Assembly (NCBI RefSeq): GCF_003946395.1
Contig: NZ_RHNZ01000006.1
Span: forward strand, 1-64,000
Length of the DNA: 64,000 nucleotides
DNA from: Levilactobacillus fuyuanensis
GTDB lineage: Bacteria > Bacillota > Bacilli > Lactobacillales > Lactobacillaceae
Direction of reading: 5' to 3'
Shown: in pieces, positions 7,651-17,324 of the stretch
Layout: every line of letters starts with the position of its first letter
Position numbering within the stretch: position 1 is the first letter of the stretch
The notes under the pieces: model-generated
Database searches by the model: none
What the model was told of the DNA's origin: nothing
What the model saw: only the letters and a program-made list of their open reading frames with translations
Translations under genes and position numbers: made by a program

Positions 7651-9066
7651 TTATAAGTTCAGGTCCTGGTGGTAATTGAGGGGCCCGAGGTCGGTGGCCT
7701 TGGTGATTAAGGTCGCCGCCAGTTCGCGGTAACGCCGAATTCCCAATGCGGCGTTCTCGTTGGCTTGTTGCGTTAAGTACTGATTCAGCTCGGTGCCGGA
7801 AAGTTGTTGACCGACGACATCGGTGTGCTGAACGGACTGCTTGAAGGCAATTCGCAGTTCCTTTTGGACGGCACTAACCGTTGGCCAAGCCGACTGATAG
7901 TGTGCGTCTAAGAGGACGCTCACGAGCTTGTAGACCCAGTAAGCGGAATCCGCGTCGTAGGTTTCCTTGCCCAAGTGATAGGCGGCTGGTGTGCTTTCGA
8001 TACCGGCGTAGAACGGCACGTAGACACTCTGCGCACCCACACCCATGGCGAGCCACTGGATACCGGCTAAGGCCGGGTCCATGGCCGGTCGTAACTGTAA
8101 GACGTGTGATTCCTGCGTCTTGGCGAGGCTGACTGGTCGGAATCGCTTACGCTGTTCCGACGTGCCAGCACCGACGGGATCGTAAGGGGTGCCCTCAAAG
8201 TGACTGCTGAGGTAGCCCTGCGCGTCATCGACACTCAACAGGTGATCGGCGTACTGAATAAAAGGTAAGTCAAATGATTGCGGTTCCTGTGCGATTTCTG
8301 GATTGAAGCAACGTTGGCCGTACCAGACGCGCGGGGTATTGTAGTACAGATCCGATTGATCCTGCGTCCCGAAGATGTTGCGCCAGCTGAAACGGTCGCG
8401 GTCAGGGTTCAAGTGATTCGTGGCCACGAACTCACGCAGGTTGCGGGCGAACATAAAGTTCTCGTGATCCTTGAAGTCAATGTCCTGAATGGCCATTTGA
8501 TTGGCAACGACCGCGTAGCCGTTATCCGGAATTCGTTGGGCGACCCAGTAGTGGCCGGCCCCTGTTTCCAGGTACCAGGCTTCCTGCTGGTCGGCGAATA
8601 AAATACCGTTGGATTCGCTGGTTCCGTAGTGCTCGACGATTTGGCCAAGCAGGGCGACCCCGGCTCTAGCAGAGGTGACGTAGGGTAGGACGACCGTGAT
8701 CATAGCTTCCTCACCGATACCGTCTTTGACCAGGGGATCGGCCCCGAGTACCCGTTCATTCGAGTAGGTACTTTCGGTGGCACTCATGGCCACGCCAAAT
8801 TCATTGATCCCGTCTTCCTCGAACAGACCGTATTTGTCGGTCCACTCGGGGGTGGCGGTGTATTTGGCAGCGGATTGGGGCAGCGGCATGGTGAAGCCGT
8901 TGTCCGTGCTGACAAAAGTCTGGGGCGTCGTGGCTGTCGTCGCGGGGTGAACGATGAAGTGCTTGGGCCAAGCGGCCTTAGCGTCTTCGTTACGGCCAAT
9001 CATGACCGAGCCATCCGTGGAAGCTTGCGCGCCAATTAAAATACTTGTACAAGCGGAATAATTCAT
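7651..9066 (-). CDS. pepD: C69-family dipeptidase, 471 aa
   Basis: This is a cytoplasmic dipeptidase of the N-terminal-nucleophile family C69 (PepD of lactobacilli). The start MNYSACTSILIGAQAS places the likely nucleophile at Cys6, and the family stretch DGSVMIGRNEDAK follows. Further conserved segments are NEFGVAMSATES, NGILFADQQEAWYLETGAGHYW and ANQMAIQDID. Length is normal for the family. AAAGGAG precedes ATG 9066. It sits 57 nt before the YjeM-like transporter on the same strand, so peptide breakdown and amino acid exchange may be co-expressed. Confidence 0.93.
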   Translation of the reverse strand: MNYSACTSILIGAQASTDGSVMIGRNEDAKAAWPKHFIVHPATTATTPQTFVSTDNGFTMPLPQSAAKYTATPEWTDKYGLFEEDGINEFGVAMSATESTYSNERVLGADPLVKDGIGEEAMITVVLPYVTSARAGVALLGQIVEHYGTSESNGILFADQQEAWYLETGAGHYWVAQRIPDNGYAVVANQMAIQDIDFKDHENFMFARNLREFVATNHLNPDRDRFSWRNIFGTQDQSDLYYNTPRVWYGQRCFNPEIAQEPQSFDLPFIQYADHLLSVDDAQGYLSSHFEGTPYDPVGAGTSEQRKRFRPVSLAKTQESHVLQLRPAMDPALAGIQWLAMGVGAQSVYVPFYAGIESTPAAYHLGKETYDADSAYWVYKLVSVLLDAHYQSAWPTVSAVQKELRIAFKQSVQHTDVVGQQLSGTELNQYLTQQANENAALGIRRYRELAATLITKATDLGPLNYHQDLNL

Positions 9067-9338
9067 GGGAGCGCTCCTTTCTATATAGTAGTGAATAAAT
9101 TCTCGTTACTATTCTATCATTTTTAAGGATTAACGGGGCCGGTTTCTGAATATTTTTAATTATTTTACACGATTTTCTCATGAAAATAAATATTTATACA
9201 ATTTGATGTTTACGCCAGACTGGGATTTTGCGGTGGTTGTGGGGGCTAAAGGCTGATGGGATGGCCGTACTAGGGGTAGCTAAGTCGCAGGAGTTGTGGT
9301 TAAATGGTGAAAACAACTGATGACTGAAAGGCGTGAAG

Positions 9339-10238
9339 ATGAGAATTATGTTAGAAAACAATCGGCGCGAGGTGGGCAAACACCTGTTAATTTTGCTTGG
9401 ATCGGCCATAATCACGGCCATTGCATTAAATGAATTCTTAGTTCCCGGTAAGATTTTCAGTGCAGGCATCAACGGGATCTCTCAGATTATTGCCACGTTA
9501 TTGTCGGCGGTCGGAATTCATCTGAGTACCGGGTGGTTTATCCTGCTCTTTAACATCCCCATTGGTCTGTTGGGCTGGTTCAAGGTCGGCCGGGGATTCA
9601 CCATCTATTCCATTGCGGTGGCGATTCTGACCTCGGTGTTGGCCATCGTGATTCCGGTCAACAACATTTCAAATAATTCGCTACTGGCAGCGCTGTTCGG
9701 GGGCATTCTGACCGGTGTTGGCGTGGCCTATCCGTTGAAGAATGGTTTCTCGACCGGGGGGATGGATATTATTGCCGTGGTGCTGGAGAAGACCACGGGG
9801 CGGACGATTGGAACCCTCATGATGATGATCAACTCGGGTATCGTCATCGTGGCTGGCTTTCTGTTTGGCTGGGAGAGCGCGTTATACACGATTATTTCCA
9901 TTTATGCAATGTCACGAGTGGTCGATAGCATTCACACGCGCCACCAAAAGCTGACCGCTTTCATTGTGACGTCGGAACAGGACGCCGTTATCACAGAACT
10001 TAATAAAACTCTCATTCGCGGCATCACGGCCATCCCATCATTTGGGGCTTATACGCGGCAGTCGAGTACGGTACTGATGACCGTTATTTCGCGGTATGAA
10101 CTTTATGCATTGGAACGGGCGGTCAAGGAAGTTGATCCCCGGGCCTTCGTCAATCTGGTCAATACCGTTGATATCGAGGGGAATTTTTACAATGAAACTG
10201 AACAGTTGAAGTTACGGGAGAAGACGGCGGAAAAGTAG
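9339..10238 (+). CDS. YitT family membrane protein with DUF2179 domain, 299 aa
   Basis: Five or so membrane helices occupy residues 15-185, including the family segments FLVPGKIFSAGINGISQI and GVAYPLKNGFSTGGMDII. The C-terminal DUF2179 domain (about 215-290) includes RGITAIPSFGAYT and VISRYELYALERAVKEVDP. Members are common, often multi-copy, in Firmicutes, and their substrate is unknown. The start may be ATG 9339, GTG 9333 or ATG 9348; GAAAGG upstream best suits 9339. It stands alone between the divergent dipeptidase gene and hsdR. Confidence 0.88.
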   Translation: MRIMLENNRREVGKHLLILLGSAIITAIALNEFLVPGKIFSAGINGISQIIATLLSAVGIHLSTGWFILLFNIPIGLLGWFKVGRGFTIYSIAVAILTSVLAIVIPVNNISNNSLLAALFGGILTGVGVAYPLKNGFSTGGMDIIAVVLEKTTGRTIGTLMMMINSGIVIVAGFLFGWESALYTIISIYAMSRVVDSIHTRHQKLTAFIVTSEQDAVITELNKTLIRGITAIPSFGAYTRQSSTVLMTVISRYELYALERAVKEVDPRAFVNLVNTVDIEGNFYNETEQLKLREKTAEK

Positions 10239-10259
10239 GTCGCGCAAGGGGTTCCAGCG

Positions 10260-10268
10260 TGTTATGAT
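10260..10268 (+). promoter_or_regulatory. Candidate extended -10 promoter of the hsd operon
   Basis: TGTTATGAT matches an extended -10 (TGn-TATGAT). The -35 region is weak. It lies about 50 nt upstream of hsdR. Confidence 0.4.
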
Positions 10269-10319
10269 AGTATTTAAATAGACTTTTAAATAAGACGCAA
10301 TCATATAGGGTGAGTGAGG

Positions 10320-13300
10320 ATGCAAGCAGAACTGGAATTTGAAGACCGATTGATCGATTATTTAACGAGCATTGGCGGGTCTAAGCAGTGGCAGTACATG
10401 CCAAAGATCAAGACGACCGCTGAGTTGTGGCAGAACTTCAAGCTTATCTTGGAGCGGAATAATCAGGAAAAGTTGGATCAACCACTGAGTGACAATGAGT
10501 TTGCACAAGTTAAGAAGCAAATCGATGATTTAAAAACGCCGTATCAAGCGGGAAAATTTTTATATGGCTTAAATGGCGTGTCCCAAGTAGAAATTGATAC
10601 TGATGCTGGGGAACACGTCTTTTTGACAGTCTTTGATCAAGCCTACGTTGGGGCTGGAGGGACGGTCTATCAGGTCGTCAACCAGATTGAGCGGCCGGCC
10701 AAGTTAGCCAACTGCAGGGACCGGCGTTTCGATACCACACTGTTAATCAACGGGTTGCCAATTATTCAGATTGAAGAGAAGACGGCTGCCCGTAACGTCA
10801 AGGAAGCTTTGAACCAAATGCAGCAGTACATTCATGAAGGCCAGTTCTCAGATATTTACTCAACGGTGCAGATATTGGTGGGGATGACCCCGGATGATAC
10901 GCGCTACATGGCTAATACCACTGAAGATAAATTCAATTTGGACTTTGCCTTTCACTGGCAGCGCGAGGACAACAATCAGCCCGTTATGGCGTGGCGTGAC
11001 TTTCTAAACCGCATGTTGTCGATTCCAATGGCTCATCAGATGGCGACGAGTTACATGATCCTGGATGGGACCAAGCACCGGCAGATGTTAAAAGTCATGC
11101 GGCCTTATCAGGTCTATGCGACTCGCCGGGTCATTGAAAAAATCAAACAATCGCGTTTTGAACTGGATAGTCAAAAATTAGGGTACATCTGGCACACGAC
11201 GGGTTCCGGGAAAACAATCAGTAGTTTCAAGACGGCTTGGCTAGCTTCACGGCTACCGAACGTGGATAAAGTCGTCTTTCTAGTGGACCGAATCGCGCTA
11301 ACGCAACAAACAGCCGACAATTATTCCGCGTATGATCCAGATACCAACGATGAAAATAAAGATGGTATTATTTTTGATACAGCCAATGTGAATGTCCTGG
11401 CCCGTAAGTTGCGACAGCACGGCGGAATTATTGTGACCTCGATTCAAAAATTGGACCGATTAGTTCAGCGTCAAAGCTTTAAACGGCCTGAGCAAAATAT
11501 CGTATTTATTGTCGACGAGGCCCACCGTTCAACGGCGGGAGACATGCTGCAACGGGCAAAGGATGGCTTCCCACACGGCGCGTGGGTCGGTTACACGGGG
11601 ACCCCCCGGTTTGATGGCATTACGACACAGGAGATCTTCGGGGACCTGCTACACGCTTACACGATTCGTGAGGCGATTGCGGATCGTAACGTCCTGGGCT
11701 TTAAGGTCGATTTCAACACGACCTTATCCGAAGATGTTCTGAAGACACAGTATCTGCCGCAGTTCTATCAGCACGAGCATCCTGACTGGACGACGGAAAA
11801 AATCAATTATAAGATTGACCACCTGTCACGTGAAGATATGGATGATACCGTTAATTCAGGTGTCTATGATGACAATGAAGATCACGTGAAACTAGTAGTT
11901 GATGATATTTTAAACAAGTGGCGAAACCGTTCCGTTAGTGGGCGGTACAGTGCACTACTGACCACGCACGTGGGTGGCCGTAAGGCGTCTTCACCAATGG
12001 CCATGAAATACTTTGATGAATTTCAGCGGCGTAATGCGGAGGCGGATGCCGACCACCAACTGAAGGTCGCAGTGACCTTCAGTCAGGATAATTCAAATGG
12101 GGACAACATGTTGGGAACCAACACGGGACTGCACCGGGCGATGGCGGCTTATAATCACCTGTTCGGGACGGCGTTTGGCGACGACAACGTTCGGGGCTAT
12201 ACCGAAGATGTTGTTTCACGATTGAATCGGACTGTCAGTAATGATCCAGCCGACTACTTGGATATTGTAATCGTGATAGATCAGTTGCTGACAGGATTCG
12301 ATGCCCCACACTTGAATACGTTATACGTTGACCGGACGTTGCAGGGAGCCAACTTGATTCAGGCGTACTCCCGGACCAATCGGATTCAGGACATGCAGCA
12401 TAAGCCGTATGGCCGGATCGTCAATTACCGGTGGCCGGCTCAGGCTGAAAAGCTGATGAATGACGCGTTGAAGGTCTATGCGGACCCGAATTCGGCGGAT
12501 ATTCCGATCGATTTGTTACCAGGGGTTACGGATGAGACTGGAGCCGACGACAGTACAAGTGTCGTTGCACCGACGTTTGAAGAAACTAAGGAATCGACAA
12601 CTAAGGTGTTAGACCAATTGGCCGATCTGACGGATGACTACCAACAGATTCCACGGGGAACGGCCGAACAGCAACAGGCCTTTCAATTATTGAAACAATA
12701 TAATCATCAGATTGCGCTGCTCAAGCAGGATGACCAGTATGATTACGATGACCCCAACGCCCTGTTGGCAGAGATTGGGATCAGTGAGAATCAGGAAATT
12801 CGACTGACCTCGACAATTGCTAACGAGCTTGAGGAAAAGTTATCGGTCATTGATAGTGATAGTAGTGGCGATGGCGTGATCTACAGTGACTTTAAGTTGG
12901 AGATGGAACACGTCAATGAAGTCGAAGTGGACTACGATTATCTGGAAGAACTCATCGCCCAGTTCCTGAACGAAACGAATGCGGGTGAGACGGACGCTGC
13001 CGATAAGAGTTACCACCGAATCAACGACTTGGCTGACCAGTTAGAGGATCGACAGTACGGGAAGCAAATCAAACGGATGACGTCCGATGTTCATAACAAT
13101 CAGCTGGATTCTGATGTGGTTAAGTCCTACCCGGTTAAAGCTAATGATGTTAAGGGCATCTTGGATGAACACAATAAGCGGAGCCGGCGGGCCGCCATTG
13201 TCGAATTTCGAACGAAGTGGGGCCTGGTCGATGCCGAGGGGGTCCGCGACTGGATCAATTCAGCATTGGACCGCCACGTGGTTGGTAACGATGATTTAAA

Positions 13301-13472
13301 CGAAAATAATGAAGTGACCAATATCATTACCGGTGGGCAAAAGTATTACAAGGCCGATGCCCTCGACGACGATATTCGGCAATTATCAAAGATTAAATAC
13401 CGGAATGAGCTGCGAAACGAATTTAGCAAGTTTGCGGATCAAATCAATCAAGAATTTAAGGAGCCATTATGA
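10320..13472 (+). CDS. hsdR: Type I restriction enzyme R subunit, 1050 aa
   Basis: This is the motor and nuclease subunit of a type I restriction-modification complex; it translocates DNA and cuts unmodified DNA. The N-terminal nuclease region has RRFDTTLLINGLPIIQIEEK (D...E.K of the PD-(D/E)xK type, residues about 140-160). Helicase motifs follow: Walker A HTTGSGKTISS, the DEAH box IVDEAHRST, TGTPR, and QLLTGFDAPHLNTLYVDR with SRTNR. Length suits the type IC (EcoR124) class. I use ATG 10320 (AGGGTG about 10 nt upstream) rather than GTG 10314. It overlaps hsdM by ATGA. The gene appears intact although hsdS is broken. Confidence 0.95.
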   Translation: MQAELEFEDRLIDYLTSIGGSKQWQYMPKIKTTAELWQNFKLILERNNQEKLDQPLSDNEFAQVKKQIDDLKTPYQAGKFLYGLNGVSQVEIDTDAGEHVFLTVFDQAYVGAGGTVYQVVNQIERPAKLANCRDRRFDTTLLINGLPIIQIEEKTAARNVKEALNQMQQYIHEGQFSDIYSTVQILVGMTPDDTRYMANTTEDKFNLDFAFHWQREDNNQPVMAWRDFLNRMLSIPMAHQMATSYMILDGTKHRQMLKVMRPYQVYATRRVIEKIKQSRFELDSQKLGYIWHTTGSGKTISSFKTAWLASRLPNVDKVVFLVDRIALTQQTADNYSAYDPDTNDENKDGIIFDTANVNVLARKLRQHGGIIVTSIQKLDRLVQRQSFKRPEQNIVFIVDEAHRSTAGDMLQRAKDGFPHGAWVGYTGTPRFDGITTQEIFGDLLHAYTIREAIADRNVLGFKVDFNTTLSEDVLKTQYLPQFYQHEHPDWTTEKINYKIDHLSREDMDDTVNSGVYDDNEDHVKLVVDDILNKWRNRSVSGRYSALLTTHVGGRKASSPMAMKYFDEFQRRNAEADADHQLKVAVTFSQDNSNGDNMLGTNTGLHRAMAAYNHLFGTAFGDDNVRGYTEDVVSRLNRTVSNDPADYLDIVIVIDQLLTGFDAPHLNTLYVDRTLQGANLIQAYSRTNRIQDMQHKPYGRIVNYRWPAQAEKLMNDALKVYADPNSADIPIDLLPGVTDETGADDSTSVVAPTFEETKESTTKVLDQLADLTDDYQQIPRGTAEQQQAFQLLKQYNHQIALLKQDDQYDYDDPNALLAEIGISENQEIRLTSTIANELEEKLSVIDSDSSGDGVIYSDFKLEMEHVNEVEVDYDYLEELIAQFLNETNAGETDAADKSYHRINDLADQLEDRQYGKQIKRMTSDVHNNQLDSDVVKSYPVKANDVKGILDEHNKRSRRAAIVEFRTKWGLVDAEGVRDWINSALDRHVVGNDDLNENNEVTNIITGGQKYYKADALDDDIRQLSKIKYRNELRNEFSKFADQINQEFKEPL

Positions 13473-15115
13473 GCAAGAGAGAAGAAGCACAGGACATCAC
13501 CTCACAACTGTGGGCCATGGCCAATGATTTAAGAGGAAACATGGACGCCAGTGAATTTCGGAACTACATTTTAGGCTTCATGTTCTACCGGTACTTATCG
13601 GAACATCAGGAGATGCACTGGGAGCGCTCAGGGCTTTTTGATTTAGCAGATGGAGAATCGGTAAACGATGCTTACGTCAAGGTCCCTGAGGACGAGATTA
13701 AGGACTATCTCGAGGATGCCGCGAGTGAGTTGGGTTATGCCATTGCCCCACAATTTACCTGGCGAACGATTACGGAAAGGGTAAAGGACAGTAAGATTAA
13801 GCCATCCGACTTTCAAGACATGTTCGATGACTTTAACCAGAATGCGCAGATCAACCCCAACTCCCAACAGGACTTTCGGGGGATCTTCAACGACGTTAAC
13901 CTGGGGAACTCACGGTTAGGGAATAGCACGGTCTCGCGGGCACAGGCACTGAGCCGAATCGTCAAATTGGTTGATGATTTCGAGTACAACGATGATAGTG
14001 GTCACGATATTCTAGGGGATGTCTATGAATATCTGATTGCCAAGTTTGCCGGAAACTCCGGGAAAAAGGCCGGTGAATTCTATACGCCACACGAAGTCTC
14101 AAAGGTCTTAGCACGATTGGTGACGATTGACTTTAAGGCTGGCGATTCGCAGTTCACCGTCTATGACCCAACGATGGGCTCCGGGTCATTACTGCTGACG
14201 GTTCAAGAGGCCTTGAATGAGGCCGGCTTCCACGATCGGGTACATTTTCACGGGCAGGAATTGAATACGACGACGTTTAACCTGGCACGGATGAACCTGA
14301 TGATGCATGGCGTGGATTATCAGAATATGGATCTGCGTAACGCGGATACATTGGAAATGGACTGGCCAGACGGTACCGACGCGGACGGTGTGGACCACCC
14401 ACGGAACTTTGACGCGGTGGTTGCTAACCCGCCGTATTCTAGTAAATGGGATAACAATGCTAATAAGTTGAAGGATCCACGTTTCAAGGATTATGGGAAA
14501 TTGGCGCCGGCATCGAAGGCCGACTTTGCATTCTTACTTCACGGACTCTATCACTTGTCAGATCAAGGCCGTATGGCAATCGTCTTGCCACACGGGGTGT
14601 TGTTCCGGGGAGCAGCTGAAGGGAAAATCCGGCAGGCGTTGATTGAAAAGAACTACTTGGACGCCGTGATCGGGATGCCGGCGAAGCTGTTTTACTCCAC
14701 GTCGATTCCAACGACGATTCTGGTCTTCTCGAAGCACAAAACGACTAAGGATATCTTCTTCATCGATGCGTCAGCACACTTTGAAAAGGGCAAGAACCAA
14801 AATATTCTACGAGATGAGGACATCGATAAAATTATCGAGACCTATAAGGCTCGCCAAGATGTTGATAAGTACGCGTACTTGGCGACGCTAGATGAGATTA
14901 AGGAAAACGAATTTAACTTAAACATTCCGCGTTACGTGGATACGTTTGAGGAAGAACCACCCGTTGACGTTGATAAACTGGTGGCGGATATCAAGGACAC
15001 GAACAATCAGATCAAGACCTTACAGTCTGATTTGGGCGACATGTTAGACGATTTAGTTGGTCAAGACGCTGTCGCTCAACAGCAGCTTGAGGCCATTAAG
15101 AGGATTTTGAAATGA
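13469..15115 (+). CDS. hsdM: Type I restriction-modification M subunit, 548 aa
   Basis: This is the N6-adenine DNA methyltransferase subunit. The N-terminal domain (residues 1-140) has QLWAMANDLRGNMDASEFRN, typical of type IC HsdM. SAM-binding motif I is YDPTMGSGSLLL, and the catalytic motif IV is VVANPPYSSKW. The segment GKKAGEFYTPHEVSKVL is a family signature. It overlaps hsdR (ATGA) and hsdS (ATGA), so the three form one translationally coupled operon. It needs HsdS for DNA recognition, so with hsdS interrupted, methylation by this operon may be off or altered. Confidence 0.96.
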   Translation: MSKREEAQDITSQLWAMANDLRGNMDASEFRNYILGFMFYRYLSEHQEMHWERSGLFDLADGESVNDAYVKVPEDEIKDYLEDAASELGYAIAPQFTWRTITERVKDSKIKPSDFQDMFDDFNQNAQINPNSQQDFRGIFNDVNLGNSRLGNSTVSRAQALSRIVKLVDDFEYNDDSGHDILGDVYEYLIAKFAGNSGKKAGEFYTPHEVSKVLARLVTIDFKAGDSQFTVYDPTMGSGSLLLTVQEALNEAGFHDRVHFHGQELNTTTFNLARMNLMMHGVDYQNMDLRNADTLEMDWPDGTDADGVDHPRNFDAVVANPPYSSKWDNNANKLKDPRFKDYGKLAPASKADFAFLLHGLYHLSDQGRMAIVLPHGVLFRGAAEGKIRQALIEKNYLDAVIGMPAKLFYSTSIPTTILVFSKHKTTKDIFFIDASAHFEKGKNQNILRDEDIDKIIETYKARQDVDKYAYLATLDEIKENEFNLNIPRYVDTFEEEPPVDVDKLVADIKDTNNQIKTLQSDLGDMLDDLVGQDAVAQQQLEAIKRILK

Positions 15116-15169
15116 TGGATGATAAGAAAAGAATGGTACCGCGGATTCGTTTTCGGGGATTTGGGAATG

Positions 15170-15188
15170 CTTGGGAGCAACGTAAGTT
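15170..15188 (+). repeat. hsdS 5' recombination repeat, CAACG allele (site 1)
   Basis: CTTGGGAGCAACGTAAGTT encodes WEQRKL at the start of TRD1. It is identical and in the same orientation to the repeat at 18854-18872, so recombination would delete rather than invert. Confidence 0.8.
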
Positions 15189-15511
15189 AGGCGAAATTTC
15201 TAAGAGTTTTTCCTATGGAATGAATTCAGCCGCCAAAAAGTTTGATGGAATAAATAAATATATAAGAATTACTGACATTGATGAAGATTCAAATAAGCTT
15301 ATATTAAGTAATATTAAGAGTCCGTCTGGAAGACTTGATGACGCTTACCTGTTATTGGATGGTGATATTTTATTTGCCAGAACGGGAGCAAGTGTTGGGA
15401 AAACATTTATTTACACTCAAGATATTGGAAAAGCGTACTTCGCTGGTTTTTTGATCCGTCAAAGAACAGAAAGTAAATATGACCCTAAATTTATTTTTCA
15501 ACAAACATTAA

Positions 15512-15515
15512 CTAG
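15512..15515 (+). repeat. IS target-site duplication, left copy (CTAG)
   Basis: CTAG here and at 16367-16370 flank the element. Because CTAG is palindromic, a 2-bp TA duplication with longer inverted repeats fits equally well. Confidence 0.75.
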
Positions 15516-16366
15516 GGACTGTCTGAAAACTAAAAATTCAGGTATAATCTGAGGAAAAACGAATCGAGGCATTCCGATGACAACACCTAAACGATACGAA
15601 CTGGAAGATGCTCAGTGGGACCGAATCAAAGGATACTTCCCGCCATACCGGACTGGCCGTCCATCAAGCCTAGACAACCGTACCGCCCTCAACGCTATCC
15701 TCTGGCTCATGCGCAGCGGGGCTCCTTGGCGTGATCTACCTGAACGCTATGGCTCTTGGAAAACGGTGTATAGTCGCTTCCGAGCCTGGGTAAGTTCAGG
15801 CTTGTTCGAACAGGTTTTTCTCGAATTGATTGACGATCCCGACATGGAAAACTTGAGCTTAGATTCAACGATCGTTCGAGCGCATCAAAAGGCCACTGGG
15901 GCAAAAAAAACGCCGAATGTATGGTCGAAAATCAAGCTATTGGACTAAGTCGAGGTGGCCGAACGACCAAGATTCACGCACTCGTTGACGGATTAGGGAA
16001 TCCCTTGGGTTTTCGCCTAACAGGTGGTCAAGTACATGATAGCCAAGTTGCCAGTGAGTTGCTGGAAGGCTTCGATATTTCTCAATCAAATATTATCGCG
16101 GATAAAGCCTATGGCACCGCGAAACTTCGCCAGTATATTAAAGATAAAGCAGCCGTCTATACCATTCCGCCAAAGGAAAATACCAAAGACAAGTGGACCT
16201 GTGATTACCACGTTTATTGTGAGCGCCATTTGATTGAGAACTTCTTCAATCAGTTGAAGAACTTTCGTAGGATTGCAACGCGTTATGATAAGCTCGCTCA
16301 TGTTTATCTGGCTACGGTTTACATTGCCTCAATTTGCATCTTACTTAAGTAGTTTTCAGACGGACC
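15516..16366 (+). mobile_element. IS5-family element (IS427-like), 851 bp
   Basis: Terminal inverted repeats are GGACTGTCTGAAAAC at the left and the complement of GGTCCGTCTGAAAAC at the right (13 of 15 identical). The CTAG duplication (or TA) is typical of the family. It carries one transposase split across two frames joined by an A-run. Both ends and the gene look complete, so the insertion is recent and the element could be active. It lies in hsdS in the same orientation as that gene. Confidence 0.92.
15577..16352 (+). CDS. IS5-family transposase made by -1 frameshift, about 258 aa
   Basis: The first frame (15577-15948) carries the DUF4096-type N-terminal domain (AQWDRIKGYFPP, WLMRSGAPWRDLPERYG) and the first catalytic Asp in LSLDSTIVRAHQ. 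The second frame (to 16352) carries GRTTKIHALVDG, the second Asp in IIADKAYGT and the Glu in ERHLIENFFNQLK. The second frame is -1 relative to the first, and a run of eight A at about 15902-15909 offers the slip site; the fusion reads GAKK then NAECMVENQAIG. This arrangement is known in the IS427 group. The enzyme is a DDE transposase. Confidence 0.88.
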
Positions 16367-16370
16367 CTAG
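16367..16370 (+). repeat. IS target-site duplication, right copy (CTAG)
   Basis: Matches the left copy at 15512-15515. Joining the flanks at CTAG restores the hsdS frame through QQTLTSSYLKF. Confidence 0.75.
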
Positions 16371-16512
16371 TTCATATTTGAAATTTGTTAAGATATATTC
16401 TCAGCGTTCAGGACAACCAGGAATCAATTCAAAAGAGTATGGTCAGTTTTCTCTTTCAATACCTGTTGTTCGAAAAGAACAATATAAAATTAGTTCTATT
16501 CTATCTTATGCT

Positions 16513-16535
16513 GATAACCTTATCGTTGCCAATGA
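16513..16535 (+). repeat. hsdS 3' repeat, site a (LIVANE)
   Basis: GATAACCTTATCGTT followed by GCCAATGA, in the central conserved region. The 23 nt are identical, in inverse orientation, to 18314-18336. Confidence 0.75.
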
Positions 16536-16624
16536 GAAAAAGGGACAACAGTTAAAAGGTTTGAAGAAGTTACTCATGGAGAAGATATTTTCTCAGGCCT
16601 GGAGATTCAAAGGATTCAGTGACC

Positions 16625-16643
16625 CTTGGGAGCAGCGTAAGTT
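16625..16643 (+). repeat. hsdS 5' recombination repeat, CAGCG allele (site 2)
   Basis: CTTGGGAGCAGCGTAAGTT at the start of TRD2. It is identical to 18800-18818 in inverted orientation, so a recombinase acting here would invert about 2.2 kb including its own gene. Confidence 0.8.
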
Positions 16644-17082
16644 AAATGAGATTGCTGTTATTAATCCGAGCGAGAGTTTACCATCAAGATTTAATTATAT
16701 TGATTTAGATGCTGTTAATCATGGGAAAATAACGAAGAGGAAAGAACTGTCTCTTGCTGAGGCTCCTTCAAGAGCACAACGAGTTGCTCATTTAAAAGAT
16801 GTTTTTTTTCAAAACGTTCGCCCATATCAGAAAAATAATGTGATTTACTCTAATGATTCAATTCCAACGGTATTTTCGTCAGGATACACACAAATAAGAA
16901 CTAAGATTGACTCTGAATTTATGATATCAGCATTGGAGGATGACTTATTTGTGCATAGTGTATTGTTGCACAGCACAGGAACTAGTTATCCGGCTATATC
17001 ATCAAAACAATTAGGTGATCTTGAATTGTCTATACCTGAAAAAGAAGAGGCTGAACGCATTGGTGGCCTTTTCAATATGGTT

Positions 17083-17105
17083 GATAGCCTTATCGTTGCC
17101 AATGA
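17083..17105 (+). repeat. hsdS 3' repeat, site b (LIVANE)
   Basis: GATAGCCTTATCGTT then GCCAATGA, at the end of TRD2. One base differs from sites a and c. Confidence 0.7.
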
Positions 17106-17324
17106 GAAAAAGTTGGACCAACTCAAACAATTGAAGAAATACTTGATGCAAAATATGTTCGTTTAATTAATTTTGCAAACCTCATGTCCATCGCTTGTGA
17201 TGGGTGATAGGTTACTTAAAAATCGATTCGTATCACTCGCGTTTTGAATAATATTTCAGGTATAAATAAGTTGTTTAACATCGTGATGGTTAGATGGCTT
17301 ATTTATTTTGGGGAGGAATTCAAA

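Larger units (their letters stand above)
15112..17166 (+). pseudogene. hsdS: Type I specificity subunit, interrupted by an IS
   Basis: Removing the IS (15516-16366) and one copy of its CTAG target duplication restores a single 399-codon frame (15112-15515 joined to 16371-17166), the usual HsdS length. The product would be: first target-recognition domain (TRD1) from WEQRKLGEI at 15170, central conserved region with NLIVANEKKGQQLKGLKKLL (16513 on), second domain (TRD2) from WEQRKLNEI at 16625, and the distal conserved region SLIVANEKKLDQLKQLKKYL at 17083. The IS lies in the last third of TRD1. As it stands translation stops inside the IS after about 146 codons. Both TRDs are AT-rich compared with hsdR and hsdM. 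The short WEQRKL and LIVANE repeats recur in two cassettes downstream, so the gene belongs to a shufflon. Confidence 0.92.

Noticed and set aside
15577..16352. The split IS5 transposase as a pseudogene
   Set aside because: The A8 run and intact DDE residues fit programmed -1 frameshifting known in the IS427 group.
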